A stretch of 64,000 nt of DNA from Ditylenchus dipsaci (lineage: Eukaryota; Nematoda; Chromadorea; Rhabditida; Anguinidae): assembly GCA_004194705.1 (NCBI GenBank), contig SADC01001284.1, positions 372,001-436,000 on the forward strand. Reading direction: 5' to 3'. A program made the translations under genes and the position numbers. The notes below the pieces were generated by a model that was not told the DNA's origin, made no database searches, and saw only the letters and a list, made by a program, of their open reading frames with translations. How positions within the stretch are numbered: the first letter of the stretch is position 1; every line of letters begins with the position of its first letter. This document shows, piece by piece, positions 35,628 to 48,500 of the stretch.

Positions 35628-38600
35628 GTTGCTATTACTTTTGTCTGCTTGCTATGTTTCTGGCCAACAAGTCTTAGAAGAATTTAGCTGTGACTTTGTT
35701 TCTCCTTGCTGTTGGCACCCTCAAGGCAATTTATCTTCGGTGCTCATTCATGCTGAGGTAGTGACTTTTATGAAATAGAATTTATTGAATAGTTCCTTTT
35801 TTGGAGTACTTGAACTTTGCCTTAGCACTCAATCGAACCGAACCTTCAGTACTCACTTGAGTACTCACACCACACCACTAGCGAAACCAAAACATAAATG
35901 TTAGCAAATCTTTTGCCGGATTTTTTGACTAAGGAAATTTTTTAGTCAAAAATTTTATACGACGAAAGGACCAGAAATTTAATTTTTATACATGTTCAAA
36001 AATTTCTCTATTAGCAGTATTTTGAAAAAGTTAACTGATTTGAAACACTTTAATCAATTAACCTTTTTTAGCCAATCGATAAAAGGTGGTATGCAAAAAC
36101 ATTTCGAGTGGAAGTCGCCGTCGACCACCTGGTAATATGTTTATTTTAACTCCTGAAATTTATATAGTTTATTAGAATCCTCTCATTTAAAAATCATTGC
36201 GAGCTTACAGTCCGAGACTTCTGTTTTTGAGTCTTGTGAAATTTGTTCAGCAACAGGTCTGGTTGAAATATCTTTTCGGTTTGTTATGCCATCTTTCTGC
36301 TTGAAAATGTTTAAATGACAAAATTTTAGACATTGGCAGAGTACTACTGCAAGCTTGGAATTATGTTGGAGGAATGCAATAGCTACTTTTGCAGAAAGTG
36401 AAATAGATCATCATTATTGTTTTTCTATTGATCCCTATTCACAATTCAACACAGATCCTATTGCAATAAAGGTGGCTGTTGGAAGGCCGATTGTGGTTTG
36501 TTCAAATATATATAAAAAAATCAATTCAAAAATTTTTGATGCTAAGAGTAGTGAGTCTCGATGCCGGCGTTGCATAGAAAAAACTCTACACCAGGCACCG
36601 AGCCTCGAAATATCACGAATCTCTCTATTTTCTACCAATTAGCATGAAACTGGCACTGAAAAATCAGTCTATTGTTTCAGTAAAAAATAAATTTTCAGGA
36701 TTTATAGTTAACTATAGTTGTAGAATTTTTAGCTGTATTTCCGAGTGCGCAACAGGAGTTCATCGCGTCGATTGCCTGCAGTTGTTCTGATCGACTACAT
36801 TGGCGTCAACACTGATCCTTGCTCGCTAAATGTGCATTTATTGCCCTCGCACTCTACTAATATGAATAGATCGCTACCCAGTGACCCCACAACACTTCTT
36901 CAAAATTATGCAACGAAAAGACAATCCGAAGGAATATTTCCTTCAACTCAAACCAAGTCTGTTGATTTAAAGACTGAAGGCAAGAAAGGATTGCAAACAA
37001 TTGCTTTAGCCGATAAAACTGCGAAACTTAATAGTGCATTTCCACAATCCCTAGTGGCTGTAAACCGTAATTTTCACTTTTCAGTTTTTTGATTTATTGT
37101 AAAAAGATATAATTTAGCATTTGTCGAGCTATTTGGTCGAGATTTCGCCGAATTCCTTGACCCGAACTTTAACACATCCAGATATGAATTGACTGAGCAA
37201 AAGTTGTCTACAGGAGACAAGAGTGATATGATACCTTCAACAAGCACAAAGTTTGTTGTTTTTAGTTAGCTTAAGCTGGAAAAAATTAGTCATGCAATTC
37301 TAATTTGTTGTTCAAAAAATATCAGTTGCTGAGACATGGTTTATTATGAGTAAAGTCGACTCTCTTTATAGTGCGCCACCGCCAAAATGGCCAAAAATAT
37401 TTTTTTATTTGATTGGCCACATGATTCTCAGGGATTCTTTATGAGAAACCTATGCTAGCCCACCCCAAAAAGCTGAAATATGCCACAAAAGTGTCATTTG
37501 TGCCACGAGAAACACGTGAACATGAAAAATGAAATGTGCTCCAAAAAAATATTGGTATTTTTTACGTGTCATGAATATGAGTTATATCGATACCCAATTG
37601 TACCACTTTTTTCACAAATTACAGTTAAATTTTTTTAAGGATTTTATTCACATATCCTTCAAGTTGCGCAACAGAAGGCGGATGTTTATTTGAACATTCT
37701 ACATGTGGCTACACGAATTCCAAATTACTAGCTAACAAAGGCATTTTCAGGAGGGTAAAAGGTAAACTGTTTTACAAAAAATTTACAAACTTCCTCCAAA
37801 ACCACAAAATTAGTTGAAAACTCTCACTTCATTGAAGCCAGAATTCAACCAGGGCAAGTGGCTGTGTTTGAAAAAGATGTCGACATGGCTGATACTAACT
37901 ACAATATTCTGGTTGACCACTTGGAATGGTCTCAACTGCAATCTCGCTACACAAAACTAGGCAAAGGTGGTGAGAAACTGAGTATTTGCTGTTTTGTTGA
38001 AAACAGGCAGCCCTTCGAAACACACTGCCCATTTGAAAGTAGGTCTGAAGTAACGGAAGACAGAGATGCTCTCAATTGGAAATCAGATAAATTAATGTGC
38101 CCACAACACACCACAAAGGTTTTTTAAATACCGTGTACCCTCTAGACTCTCACCAAAAGTGACAAAGATAAAAATAATTTCATTTCCAATTTACTTTCGT
38201 CCAAAATTGACGGACATGCCCCTTTAAAGGGGCATGCCCACGCTAATAAGAGGTGGTGCCCGGGAATTCAAATTTTTTTTCCAAATCATTGAACTTCTGT
38301 ACAGATTTTTCAACTTGGTTTCAAACAAAACAAGGCCTAGAATTTAATTTCAGGTACAGTTTTGTTAGAAACTAGGTTGAAAAATCAGTACAGAAGTTCA
38401 ATGATTCGGAAAAAAATTTGAATTGGCGGGCACCACCTCTTATTAGCGTGGGCATGCCTCTTTAACATCAAAAATTTTATGCAATGCCTTGAATAGTCAA
38501 CAGCATTACATAATACTTGCGAATATGCTTTCAAAATTGGTGAAGATGTCATCCACTCTAAACAATTGTCGACTCAAAAACTCATTGATGTAGCTGATTG

Positions 38601-39675
38601 AATAATTTCTGGCTGTTCCATATCGATTTTTGGGACGATATTTTAACGTTTCATGCAAAATTTCAATTCTATGTTTTTTTGTTTATTTTGTATAAAGGAA
38701 ATTTTCAAAATGAATGATATCGCTGGATAATTCTAGTTGTTGCATAAATTTTTCAAGGTAAATATAAATTCTCGGGATCCCATGGATAAGTACAGAATTG
38801 CAGTTTTTTTTATTATCTTCTAGCCCACTCAATGCAGACTTTTTACCATTGACTGCATAATGCTCTTCAAAAAATTATTGCCTTCTTCTAATTTGCGACT
38901 GGTTTTCTTCTTTTTTTCACTTTTGAAAAGCTAACAAGGTATTCTAAAATATCTACATTTTGTCTTTTCTTGAGAGAGCGAATTTTAGAGAAAATGCGGA
39001 ATGTTTCACGTTTAGTTTTAAAGTTTATTTATTATTTTAGCTCATATTCATTTGCGAAAATTATGGGACAGAATTGAGTGTTTGCGCCCTTGACAATATC
39101 CGTCTACACAAACAAGCGGATATTGAATTTGTTGAGCCGTGTCAAAAAAATGAACTCATATATTTGTAGATTTGAAAAAATATTTTTTGTTTGATACATT
39201 TTATTGTTGATTTATTTATGATTTAATCATGATTTTTTTGGGCAGATCGGAATTTGTCGCAAATTTATGTTTTCTCTTTTTTCTCCCTATTTTTTTATTT
39301 TTTCGAAAACTAATAACACCATCAGATAGCCCAGCTATTCTAATTTCTAACAAGGTTTTGTTGAGTGCAAGGTATTTGCAAAATGTAGAACAAATTAGTC
39401 AAAGTATGAACTAAATTATTTTTTATTTGCTTCAAAGTTTTATCTTCATGCTTCGCAATTTTAGGTATGGTGCACTAAATGACACCACGTCACAAACTAG
39501 AATCACAAAGCTACCAGATAGTGCTATTACTTTGAAAAAAAAGTTAAGAAAAAGTAACAGAAAAGCGCGAAACAAAAATTTGCGGCAAAATTCCGACTTT
39601 TTACGGCAAATTTCCGATTTGCCCGATTTATTTAATAAAATAAATAAATTTGTGACTAAAACCAGCCAATATTGA
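35628..39675 (+). CDS. MAM-like type I membrane protein (two or three ectodomain modules)
   Basis: Cell-surface protein read across about eleven exons: about 35628-35757, 36072-36131, about 36330-36497, 36733-37066, 37118-37250, 37664-37761, 37814-38118, perhaps about 38504-38600, 39041-about 39168, 39229-39355 and 39463-39675. A Leu-rich signal segment precedes EEFSCDFVSPCCWHPQGN. That module continues with RHWQSTTASLELCWRN and ends VVLIDYIGVNTDPC, the MAM pattern with a terminal (D)DI motif. A second module opens CLFEHSTCGYTN and carries FIEARIQPGQVAVF. A third DDI-like end is ICENYG..LSVCALDNIRLH..EPCQ. Then comes a TM helix (NLCFLFFLPIFLFF) and a basic cytoplasmic tail of about 70 residues. 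Several junctions are in phase, which supports the model. Link 36131/36330 is the weakest. A MITE (38223-38465) lies in one intron. Confidence 0.65.
38223..38465. mobile_element. MITE, CCCGCCAATTCAAAAA family
   Basis: Inverted ends TTTAAAGGGGCATGCCCACG and CGTGGGCATGCCTCTTTAA, arms about 110 bp. The interior block GAACTTCTGTACAGATTTTT is shared with 8653-8893, 51804-52045 and 57999-58223. Confidence 0.92.
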
Positions 39676-40069
39676 ACTTAAAACTGTGAATGTTTTCGTT
39701 CTAAATCAATTTTTCAAAATTTAACGCTCTAAATACAGTTATTAAAAAAATAATTATCGGGCTGTGGAATTACTCAAAATAAAAAATTAGGCGGAGAGTT
39801 AAATGTTCCCCATTTGGCTATAAATTTTGCACATTTGGTGCTTTTGTTACAATTTTGAAATTTCAATTTTCATTTCGATGCTTACCTACTTTCGATGGTT
39901 CTCTGAGCTGTGGTGGTACTCTTTTTTATTTAAGTTTTTATGTTAAAACGTATTTAATTTTGCCGAAATGCAAATTCAAACGCAAGCAGGTGTTTGGCGT
40001 TGTATGCTAATTGTCAGCGCGCTTCCTTAGTGCTTACCGAAAATATAAAATTTCCGTGAAGGAAGTAAA

Positions 40070-41463
40070 ATGTCTTCATCAAAACCAGAAGAAATATTTT
40101 CCCACCCCAAAACACATAAAAGTTCTTTATTTAACCAGTTTTTTTGTTGCTGCTTAAACATAAATGTTTGCAAGTCACTGATCTTGTTGCTTATCGCCAC
40201 TATAATTCACCAAATCAGCTGTTTCTGTCTACATTACCAAGGAAATCATTTATCAGAGGTTTGGCTGCAAAATGACGGCCTGTTCTATACCATTATGCCT
40301 ATTCTTCACTTTGTTCTGCAACCATCTTATTTGTGTATGTTCGGCGCCGCTTTTCATCGCTTGCAATATTTGGGAGAAGAGAAACAAAAGGTGGCAGATA
40401 AGTTCACGCTGAACAATTTTTTGAAACATATTTTTTTAATGTTGGAGCTCATTAACCCTAACAATTTCTACATTAACTTAAATTTCGCCACCGGGGATCA
40501 GAAACCTATAAAAACACATCAAATTTTCAGAAACTTTTATTCACGCTTTATAGCGCAAAGCTTCTTCTACAAAACGGTGTATAACAGGCTTTTTTAGCGT
40601 GACTAGGTGCTGTGTATGGCGCCCAGTGCCGAAAAAAGCATCGGCACCAGTGGCATAAAACCCGAGCATAAAAATTCGAAATTTTGTCCATAAAATTACT
40701 CTGAAACATTATAAAACAGGTTCATATGCCAAATCTGTTAGCACTGTTTTGTAGAATAGTGACTTTCTACAAAATAATATATCATCCATATTTCTATGGC
40801 AATTTCGAGCAAATTATATGGCTGCTGGTGGCAAAAAAACGCAAAAACATCGATATACCACCAGTTCGAGTCTCGAGATAACGGTACTTTTCGAAAGCAA
40901 CCCTAGGTGTCGTTACAGCCGTACTAGACTCTATAATGTCAAAACCACAAATTTTTATAGCTCCTATTGGGCCCTATTTGAAAAGGTACTTATGACCAAC
41001 TTTTCCCCTTAAAATTTAAAAATGACATTCTTTATTTTTAAAAATTTGAGTAGTTTGATTTCGAATTCTAGAACGATTATGGCTACCTCAACTGCCTCAA
41101 ATACATTTGCATTGCTATCTCAATAGCTAGGTCTACATTATTCTTGCTGCTTCTTAAGAGCTCTGTTATTCTCTGGCTAGATGAATTGGTCTACGATGAT
41201 GGTCTTTTCCGCGCCATACCTATTCTCTATGGGTTGCTGGAGTGGCGCTTTTTTCTAGTTAATGTGCTGTTGATTGCTAAAACGCCTATATGCCAGAGCT
41301 GTGCTACAAATGAAGCAGTTATTTTAGAGCCGAAAAGTTTGTGTGCCCGTTTCTTCCCACCTTTGTCCAGCTGCTCAGGGATATTGTCGTCAATGTCAAG
41401 GAAAAGACAAGGATTTGGGACAGAAGCTGATTGTAGTTCAATAAATGCATGTTTAAATAATTG
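40070..41463 (+). CDS. Unknown small multi-pass membrane protein
   Basis: The first exon starts at ATG 40070, preceded by GGAAGTAAA, and probably ends near 40390 at EEKQK. It encodes a cytoplasmic N terminus, a Cys-rich CCCLNINVCK and a helix SLILLLIATIIHQISCFC. A second helix follows (FYTIMPILHFVLQPSYLCMF). A short exon about 40962-40985 (SYWALFEK) joins in phase to 41073-41463, which gives two more helices (YICIAISIARSTLFLLLLKS and AIPILYGLLEWRFFLVNVLL) and a hydrophilic Cys/Ser tail. The two halves resemble each other (DGLFYTIMPILHFVL against DGLFRAIPILYGLLE), as if by internal duplication. Four TM helices are predicted. I do not recognise the family. Confidence 0.6.
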
Positions 41464-41521
41464 ACAACAAAAAATATATGTAATAAAAAGTTAGAAATTT
41501 TTAATACCTTAATACCTTTAG

Positions 41522-41645
41522 TGCATTCCGCAAATGGCCTTCCACAAAGTTATTTCCGCAAAAGTTACACCTCAAATGTCGATCTGTGAATCTCCTTCCG
41601 CTAATATCGCTCCTCGAATGTCGTTCCACATAAGCCACGGCGTGT
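41522..41645. repeat. Degenerate CCGCAAATGTCG-type word array
   Basis: About eight diverged copies of a 12-17 bp word (CCGCAAATGGC, CCGCAAAAGTTA, CCGCTAATATCG, CGAATGTCGTTCC). A similar array in the same orientation lies at 44195-44320. Together they may be the ends or internal arrays of one word-array element. Confidence 0.6.
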
Positions 41646-42189
41646 GAAAAGCCAATTGAGATCTTCGTATAGAGACAAATTCGTTTAAAAAAAATTTAAT
41701 TTAATTTTGTTTATTTGGGCATTTTCTGTTTTTGGTTATAACTTTTCTTTGGTAAGCTGTGTTCGACTTTTTTGGATACCATTAAAAAGCTCTAAGTTTG
41801 CGCTTTCGATTTAAAAATAATCAAGCTCTGTTAGAAATGTAAACATTTAACAAAAATCAAAAGTTCATATTTATCGTTTTGGCAGAGTCAGATTGCTAAC
41901 TTAAAAAAGTTATTTCTCGAAAATTATCCGCTAAAATATTTTTGTCTGGCACGATCGTATCACGTTCACTCAGCTTTCTGATGCACATAACAGTTTTTCT
42001 AGATGTGCAGTTCTCAGCGAGAAAGTGGACGATCTAGCGAGAAAATTCCAGGTATTTCAGTAGGTTTTGAGCTGCAACTTAGTTATGATTTTACTCAAAC
42101 CTTGCATTGATAGTCTTGTTGGATAGCCAAGAGACCGAAGATCATTTTGACACTAAACTTGTAACAAAAACAGGAAAAATGGAGTAAAG

Positions 42190-42240
42190 ATAGGGTATGC
42201 ACCCAGGCGGATTTGAACCTATGACCTAGGTATTGCGTAT
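42190..42240 (-). repeat. tRNA-like B-box fragment
   Basis: On the minus strand GGTCATAGGTTCAAATCCGC matches a Pol III B box and T-arm, followed by CTGGGTGC. No A box at the expected distance is convincing. Probably a SINE remnant like the one at 6735. Confidence 0.35.
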
Positions 42241-42350
42241 ATAAAAATACTTCCTCCCTTTAAATTGGGAAAAATGAATTTGAATCAGTTTTTTTCGGAC
42301 AAGAAGTATCCAAAGAAGTTATAACAAACAGTTTTATGAATATATAGTGC

Positions 42351-43480
42351 TTAAAGGACCCGACCTCTTCCTAGTCATGGCAATTTGTAATTTTTGAATT
42401 GGCGGGGACCATTTAATTTTTCCCGTAATTATTTTTTGAAATGCGAAAATATTTTTTATTAAAAGTTGCGTGTCTATTTTTGATGTGAGTTTTTTCCTTT
42501 TGGTTTTTGTTGAAATTTCTTGTTGTCTAGGTGATCCGGCATCTCTACCTAGGTCCAGAGTGAGCTGCGTGCCGTTATATTAGAGAAGTATTTATTTCTT
42601 TACCATCGCCGTCTCTTGCTTTTCTCGTTTTGTTTTCAGGTGGGGTTGCTGGATCCATCATCCAACCAGGTGAATATTTTACTTCACGATTTTCGGGTGT
42701 ATTTTATTCAACTTCTAGGTCGTGGCTTTGTCGTCTTTCTGGTCAAATTCAAGGCGTTGGTTTTTCGTCCCTTCAAAGGTCAAGTCATCGATGGAACCGA
42801 AATACCCCGGCCAAAATGGGTACGTGACCTGAGTGCTACCTTGGTACCTTCTTTCCATGGGGCATACAACTTTTTAAAACTGTGGTTACTGCAAATTTCA
42901 AACAAATTTTCGCTTGGTTTTCATTTCGAATTTTCATAATAGTTTCAAGAGTGAAATGTCCCGGAGAGTGAAATGTCCGTGTCCCGGCCAAAATACCCCA
43001 TACAGGAAAGTGGCGAGGAAACAAACCCAGACTATCTAGGATGTTATGTGGAAAATGATACAACTTATTTGACAGATTCTTTTGAAGAATATGATTATTG
43101 AAACTGTAGAATAAATGCGGAGGAATAAATTACAACAGACGGCACACTGCAAAACGGTCCATCAAAGCTATTTGAATTGAGCCAGCAACCCACCTGAAAA
43201 TAAAACGAGAAAAGCAAGAGACGGCGATGGTAAAGAAATAAAAACTTATCTAATATAACGGCACGCAGCTCACTCTGGACCTAGGTAGAGATGCCGGATC
43301 ACCTAGACAACAAGAAATTTCAACAAAAACCAAGGAAAAAACTCACATCAAAAATAGACACGCAACTTTTAGTAAAAAAAATTTTTCGCATTTCAAAAAA
43401 TAATTACGGGAAAATTAAATGGTCCCCGCCAATTCAAAAATTACAAATTGCCATGACTAGGAAGAGGTCAGGTCCTTTAA
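42351..43480. mobile_element. Long palindromic element, TTAAAGGACC..TTCCTAGTCATGG termini
   Basis: Arms of about 300 bp (42351-42650 and 43185-43480) are near-identical inverted copies and include TTGAATTGGCGGGGACCAT, the family hallmark. The roughly 530-bp interior has an open plus-strand stretch but no recognisable transposase. This is the longest member of the CCCGCCAATTC family in the window. Confidence 0.88.
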
Positions 43481-43489
43481 CAGGGCTGC

Positions 43490-44065
43490 GTCGGAACCGG
43501 AAAAAAATCGGAACGGAATTTGGAATCGGAATTTGGATTTCAGAACTTGACCTATTTTTCGGAATTCGGAATTCGGAACACAAAAAGTTTCAGATTTCGG
43601 AATTCGGATTTCGGAAAATTTTCGAGCTCCAAAAATAAAAATAAAAATTTCAAGATTTTTTCAAATTCACTTTATTATAACACACAAAACAGGGCCTATA
43701 TTACAATGCGGAATGGGGGTTTTGCCTTGGTCCCCCTGTCGTTATTTTTTTATGGATTTTTAGGCTCAAGCTTAAGCAAGGGTAGGACTTAAATATGAGT
43801 CTAAGATTTGTTTTAGTCAGTCCTAACATAGTATGGCCTACCCTTGCCTAAGCCTAAAAAAATAAAAAAAACAGTATTGTCATATATGGCCCAAAACAGT
43901 TCAATCAGCATTAATACTCAAAGTTGTAAGCGGTCAAGCCCAAACAACCAGGATACGCCCGAACCACCAGGATGGAGCCCGATCCGACTTTTTTCGGAAT
44001 TCGGAACTCAAAAAGGATCGGATTTCGGAATTAGGAAGTCGCATTTCGGAATTCCGACGCACCCC
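43490..44065. repeat. CGGAATTCGGA word arrays flanking a GGCTTAGG palindrome
   Basis: Runs of CGGAATTCGGA and GGAATTTGGA occur at 43490-43620 and 43990-44060. The sequence between them includes a pair of inverted CCTACCCTTGC words at 43770-43850. The word itself is self-complementary, as in the CACCGG arrays. Confidence 0.65.
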
Positions 44066-44194
44066 TGGTGCATAAAATTGAGCACATTTTTGTCAATGGT
44101 ATTTAAAAATAAAAAACTATTTTGAATTATCATTAAAACAGAACGCCAAGCCCGATTCAGTCATTTGACGTGTTTTTTCGCCGTGAAGCCGGTC

Positions 44195-44330
44195 TCCAAA
44201 TGTCGTATTTGCAAAGGTCATGTCCGCAAATATCCCTTTGCAAATGTGAGTACGCAAATTTAGATCCACAAAAATTCAAAAGAAATGTCGCGTCCGCAAA
44301 TGACCTACTGCGAATGTTTATCACTAAACC
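44195..44330. repeat. Second CCGCAAATGTC-type word array
   Basis: Diverged tandem words (GTCCGCAAATATCC, GCAAATGTGAGTAC, GTCGCGTCCGCAAATG) match the style of the array at 41522-41645. It is not part of any open reading frame with support. Confidence 0.6.
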
Positions 44331-45059
44331 TCGCCATGCCCAATCTGATTCGTCCTACCTACTTTCGACCTGTAACCATTATGGTATACTCGTCGGTTAC
44401 CTCAGCAACGTGTTTAACTTCAGCCGGTTGTTTCCCAAAAACTTCTTGTTATCCTCAACCATAATGTTTCTTCAAAAAAATTATCAACCTTAGCCGGATG
44501 AATAGCTAAAATATCACACGGTGTTATAAATAATTTTGTAGAAAACGCTGCCATAGATAAGTTTTTGTTGAGTCAAAAATGTTTTCTGAACATAAGTTAG
44601 ATAGCTTATAAATAAGTGTAACAATAATTGAACAATATTAGTCAATCTTTCTATTGCTGACCAGCTCTTTCAGATATTCAAAATACAGCTTCTATGGCTC
44701 ACTCTTTTCCTTATCCTTTAATAAATTCATAATACGGACAATACTTTTTTTGCACCAAATTTACTTTTGCCTTTTCTCTTTAATTTTTTTAACTTTTTGC
44801 ACAAAGTGATATCTTTCAGAGATACCTAAAATCACCATTTTTCAAAAAAAGCTTTTATTAGTAATGGCCAGGCCCTGAGCCTAAACCTAAGAATATTCGC
44901 CTAAGTCTATTTTTATTGGGAGGATGGGGTGTGTTTTGGAATATACGACACTAGCGCCGTTTTTTCGATGCTTTATTCAATAGAGCCTATCGAATGGTTT
45001 ATACTGTTTTTCAATATCGCTCGGTCATTACCATATAACATGCCTCGAAATAAAAGTTT

Positions 45060-45250
45060 TTTATCATCGAGGCTGAGCCATTTCGCTCCGGACATTTCGG
45101 CTGTGCCATTTTGACCCGGACATTTTAGCTGTGGAATTTTGCCCCGAAACCGGGCACAACCCTCCAATTCGCCTTTTAGGAGGCTTTTAGAGATGAATTC
45201 GTCATCTAAAATGCCCCGGGCAAAGTGGCACAGCCGAAATGCCCGGGCAA
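45060..45250. repeat. Inverted arrays of GCCCCGGACATTTCGGCTGTGCCA-like words
   Basis: On the left, three words of the type CCGGACATTTCGGCTGTGCC run forward; on the right, GGCACAGCCGAAATGCCCGG runs in reverse. About 60 bp separate them. A small fold-back element of the word-array type. Confidence 0.75.
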
Positions 45251-45579
45251 CCTAGTATACCATTCACCCCCAATTGGCGTCGATGATAAAAAAAAATTAT
45301 TTGGAGGAGTTTTATATGTTTGCTTGTAAGTAACTGACCCATAGACGTCAAAAGCAGTCTTGTTCAATAAAACAGTGCTATCATCCTTTTTGCTCTGGCC
45401 TCAGATATATTCTTATCATTTGTCCTCATTTTCACCCTTCGGTGGAATAAACACACTTTCAAACTCAAAAGTGATTCTACCGGTACTTTTTTGCCTGTTC
45501 TTGCCAAGACGAATGCGATTTTAACCATACATGAAAGTGTTTATAAAGTCTCGAATTTTTTTAATAAAATAGCAACAAA

Positions 45580-48500
45580 ATGCAAAGGCTACACCTAAGT
45601 TTGTTGACCACTAAATCTCTTGCAAACTGCTTAGCAAATGTTAGCGTCCGAGGTTATAAAACTGAATTGTTGCCAAGTGGAGCAAAAGCTTTTATAAACG
45701 GTAGACTTCAACTACAGTCGACTCTCTATATAACATAACTCAAGGGACCGAGCAAGTTACCGGATACTACATTTTTTTCACACCGGTCATTTCAAGCTTT
45801 TGCGAGTTCTGTTTTGACTGTCTGGTCCCAAATATTGCAAGGTTTCCGATTTTGCCAATAATTTTTTAGAAATCCGAGAAAATTTTCTTAAAAAAATAAA
45901 AACGTGGTGAAAAAACAGGATTTTGTTAAATCGAGTTATGTTGTATGGGGTTTTTGCTTTTTTAGACCAAAATATTACAGGTTTCTAAAAAACGATCGGC
46001 AAAATCGGAATCCTCACGGTATTTGGGATCAGACTGTAAAAACAGAACTGGCAAAAGACCTAAAAATCAGGTTAAAAAAAGTGTCGGACCCTAGGTGGGA
46101 ACGAACTTCTGACCCGGAAATTATGTTATGTAGAGTTATGTTATATAGAGAGTCGACTGTATTGTTTTTAAAACTTCGACAATAAGTTTCCAGGAAAATG
46201 GACGAACGCAAGTGGAGGTCAGGTTTTGAAGTGACAAATCCCTATGATAAAGGTAAAAAGTTTTCCTATTTACTGACAGATGTCATTTTTTGGTTTTAGA
46301 ACTTCTTTTTGATGCTTCCAATTGCGGTAGGGGTTTTCTCTGAGTATATCTTCTAATGTAATATAATTTTGTTGCAGACACCAGGACGCTGAAATAGTAA
46401 ATTGGCCACATATATTTTACTGCCTGCTTACCATTTTGATTCTAGGCTGTATCAGCTGCCAAGCAGGCCTTCACAAACTGGTCGTCAGAAACCACAGCCA
46501 AAGAACGTGGAGCGATTCTCAACGTCCGTTTTGTACTAATCTATGTTTCTTTCAATGTTTATTATATTGCAGAGATGGTATAACATACTGGTCGAGAAAG
46601 AAGAATCCATGGCAGAGCTGTTGACTAGAGAGCAGGTTATTGATTTGTGATCCAATGAGGCTCTTGGCTCGGGGACACTTTCAAATGCCCTCTACCCGCA
46701 ATTCTTCATGAACATGGTGTACTTACTTTGTTTTCAGGGCAAACCTTTAGCTGAAGCCAAAGGTGAAATTCAGTATTCCGCTTCCTTCCTTGACTGGTAT
46801 GCGGGAGAGGCTCGCAGGATATATGGTCAGTCTCTTTCAGCTTTTTTGATCCAACTCCTTAATCTTGCAGTTCAGGCCAAGTAGTCTCACCACCAAAGTT
46901 AAATCGGCAGCACCTGCATGTGAGAGAACCCATTGGAGTGGTTGGCATTATCACCCCAGTAGATACTTCAATCCTTACTATTTTATCGTAAATAACACCT
47001 TGTTTTAGTGGAATTTCCCAGCAGCTATGATTGCCAGAAAAGCTGGAGCTGCCCTTGCCGCTGGTTGCTCCTTAGTTATCAAGCCAGCTGAGGGTTAGGT
47101 TTTTTAGTATTTTTTAGGGTTTTGAATTAAAAATCGAGTTTAAGACACACCTCTGAGTGCTCTTGCCCTGGCTCAGACGGCACACGAGGCTGGTAAGAAT
47201 ACTTTTAAGTGGAGACATGGTGTTTTTTCTTATATGATTTTTTGCAATACAGTCAAACTTCTATATAAGCTACAGCTGGGTCCGGTCCCAATTTTGTATG
47301 TTATAAAGAAGTTTGACTGAACACAACTGTCCGGAAAAAATTTAAAGCGGTCTGACTGCCTCCGGTTCGGCCTGTGCCTAGTAAAAGATTTTTGGTGAAA
47401 AGGGTAGTGACCAGTCAGCAGATATAGACTAGCATTTAAAAAACCATCAAAATTTTTAGGCATTCCAAAAGGCGTTTTCAACGTAATCCCGCCGACAGAA
47501 AGAATACAGTTGAAATTTCTAAGTAACCAAGAAATTTATATTATCCATATTTTAATTGCCAAATTTATTGTTTTCCGATTTCTGTGTGACTCACCAGATG
47601 TTGACTGCATATCATTCACTGGTTCAACTGCAGGTATGTTAATGATCAAATCTGACTGTATCGCACCAAGTTATTTTTTCAGTCGGTAAAATTCTGCTCC
47701 ATCAGTCTGCCAACACTGTCAAACGAGTTTGTCTTGAGGTAATTTAAATTTTTCGTTTTGGTCCGACCATTTTAATCGAAATTCGTGGGTTTAGCTGGGC
47801 GGAAACGCCCCACTGATAGTCTTCCAGTCAGCAGATATAGACCAGGCAGTTGAGGTAGCTATTAAGTGTTTCGACTTGTTTGAATTATACTTGAAATAGT
47901 TTTTGGTTTAGGGGACTATTGCTTCCAAGTTTCGATGTGCCGGTAGGTACCTTACTTTACGTGATATCTTCATTTTTGGGCAACTTTTTTTACGTGTCTT
48001 TAGATATATTTTTGACAAGATCATTAACCAGATGTTTTTGAATTTTTGTGCCTAGTTTTCTAAAGTAACTTGAAGCCATCAATATTTCAGTTAATACAGA
48101 ACCAGTAGAAGACTTATCGGCATCTGCCTTGTAAAAAACCTCAAGACTAAAAAAAGCTAACAAAAATTCAGGATATGCTGAAAATCCAATAATGTGAAAT
48201 AACAACTATTTTTTCTTAGGTCAAACATGCGTTGCTTCCAACCGCTTCTATGTCCACAGTTCTATCCATAATGAGTTTGTGGAAAAGCTTTCACTTGCTG
48301 TGAAAAAGTTGAAACTGGGCAATGGATTAGAAAAGAATGTCAATCAGGGACCTTTGATCAATGACAAAGCTGTGGAAAAGGTATTCCACAGTTAATTCGA
48401 ATATTTGTATGGGTTGAAATTTCCAACTATGAATGTGTTACAGGTGGAGGAATTGGTGCAAGATGCTGTCTTCAAACATGCACAGTTGGTTTGTGGTGGC

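Noticed and set aside
39229..39414. Stand-alone small membrane protein
   Set aside because: It fits better as the TM exon of the MAM-like protein, with an acceptor before it and the basic tail exon after it.
42616..42939. Open stretch in the long palindromic element, considered as a transposase
   Set aside because: It starts inside the inverted repeat, is short, and shows no DDE or HTH motif.
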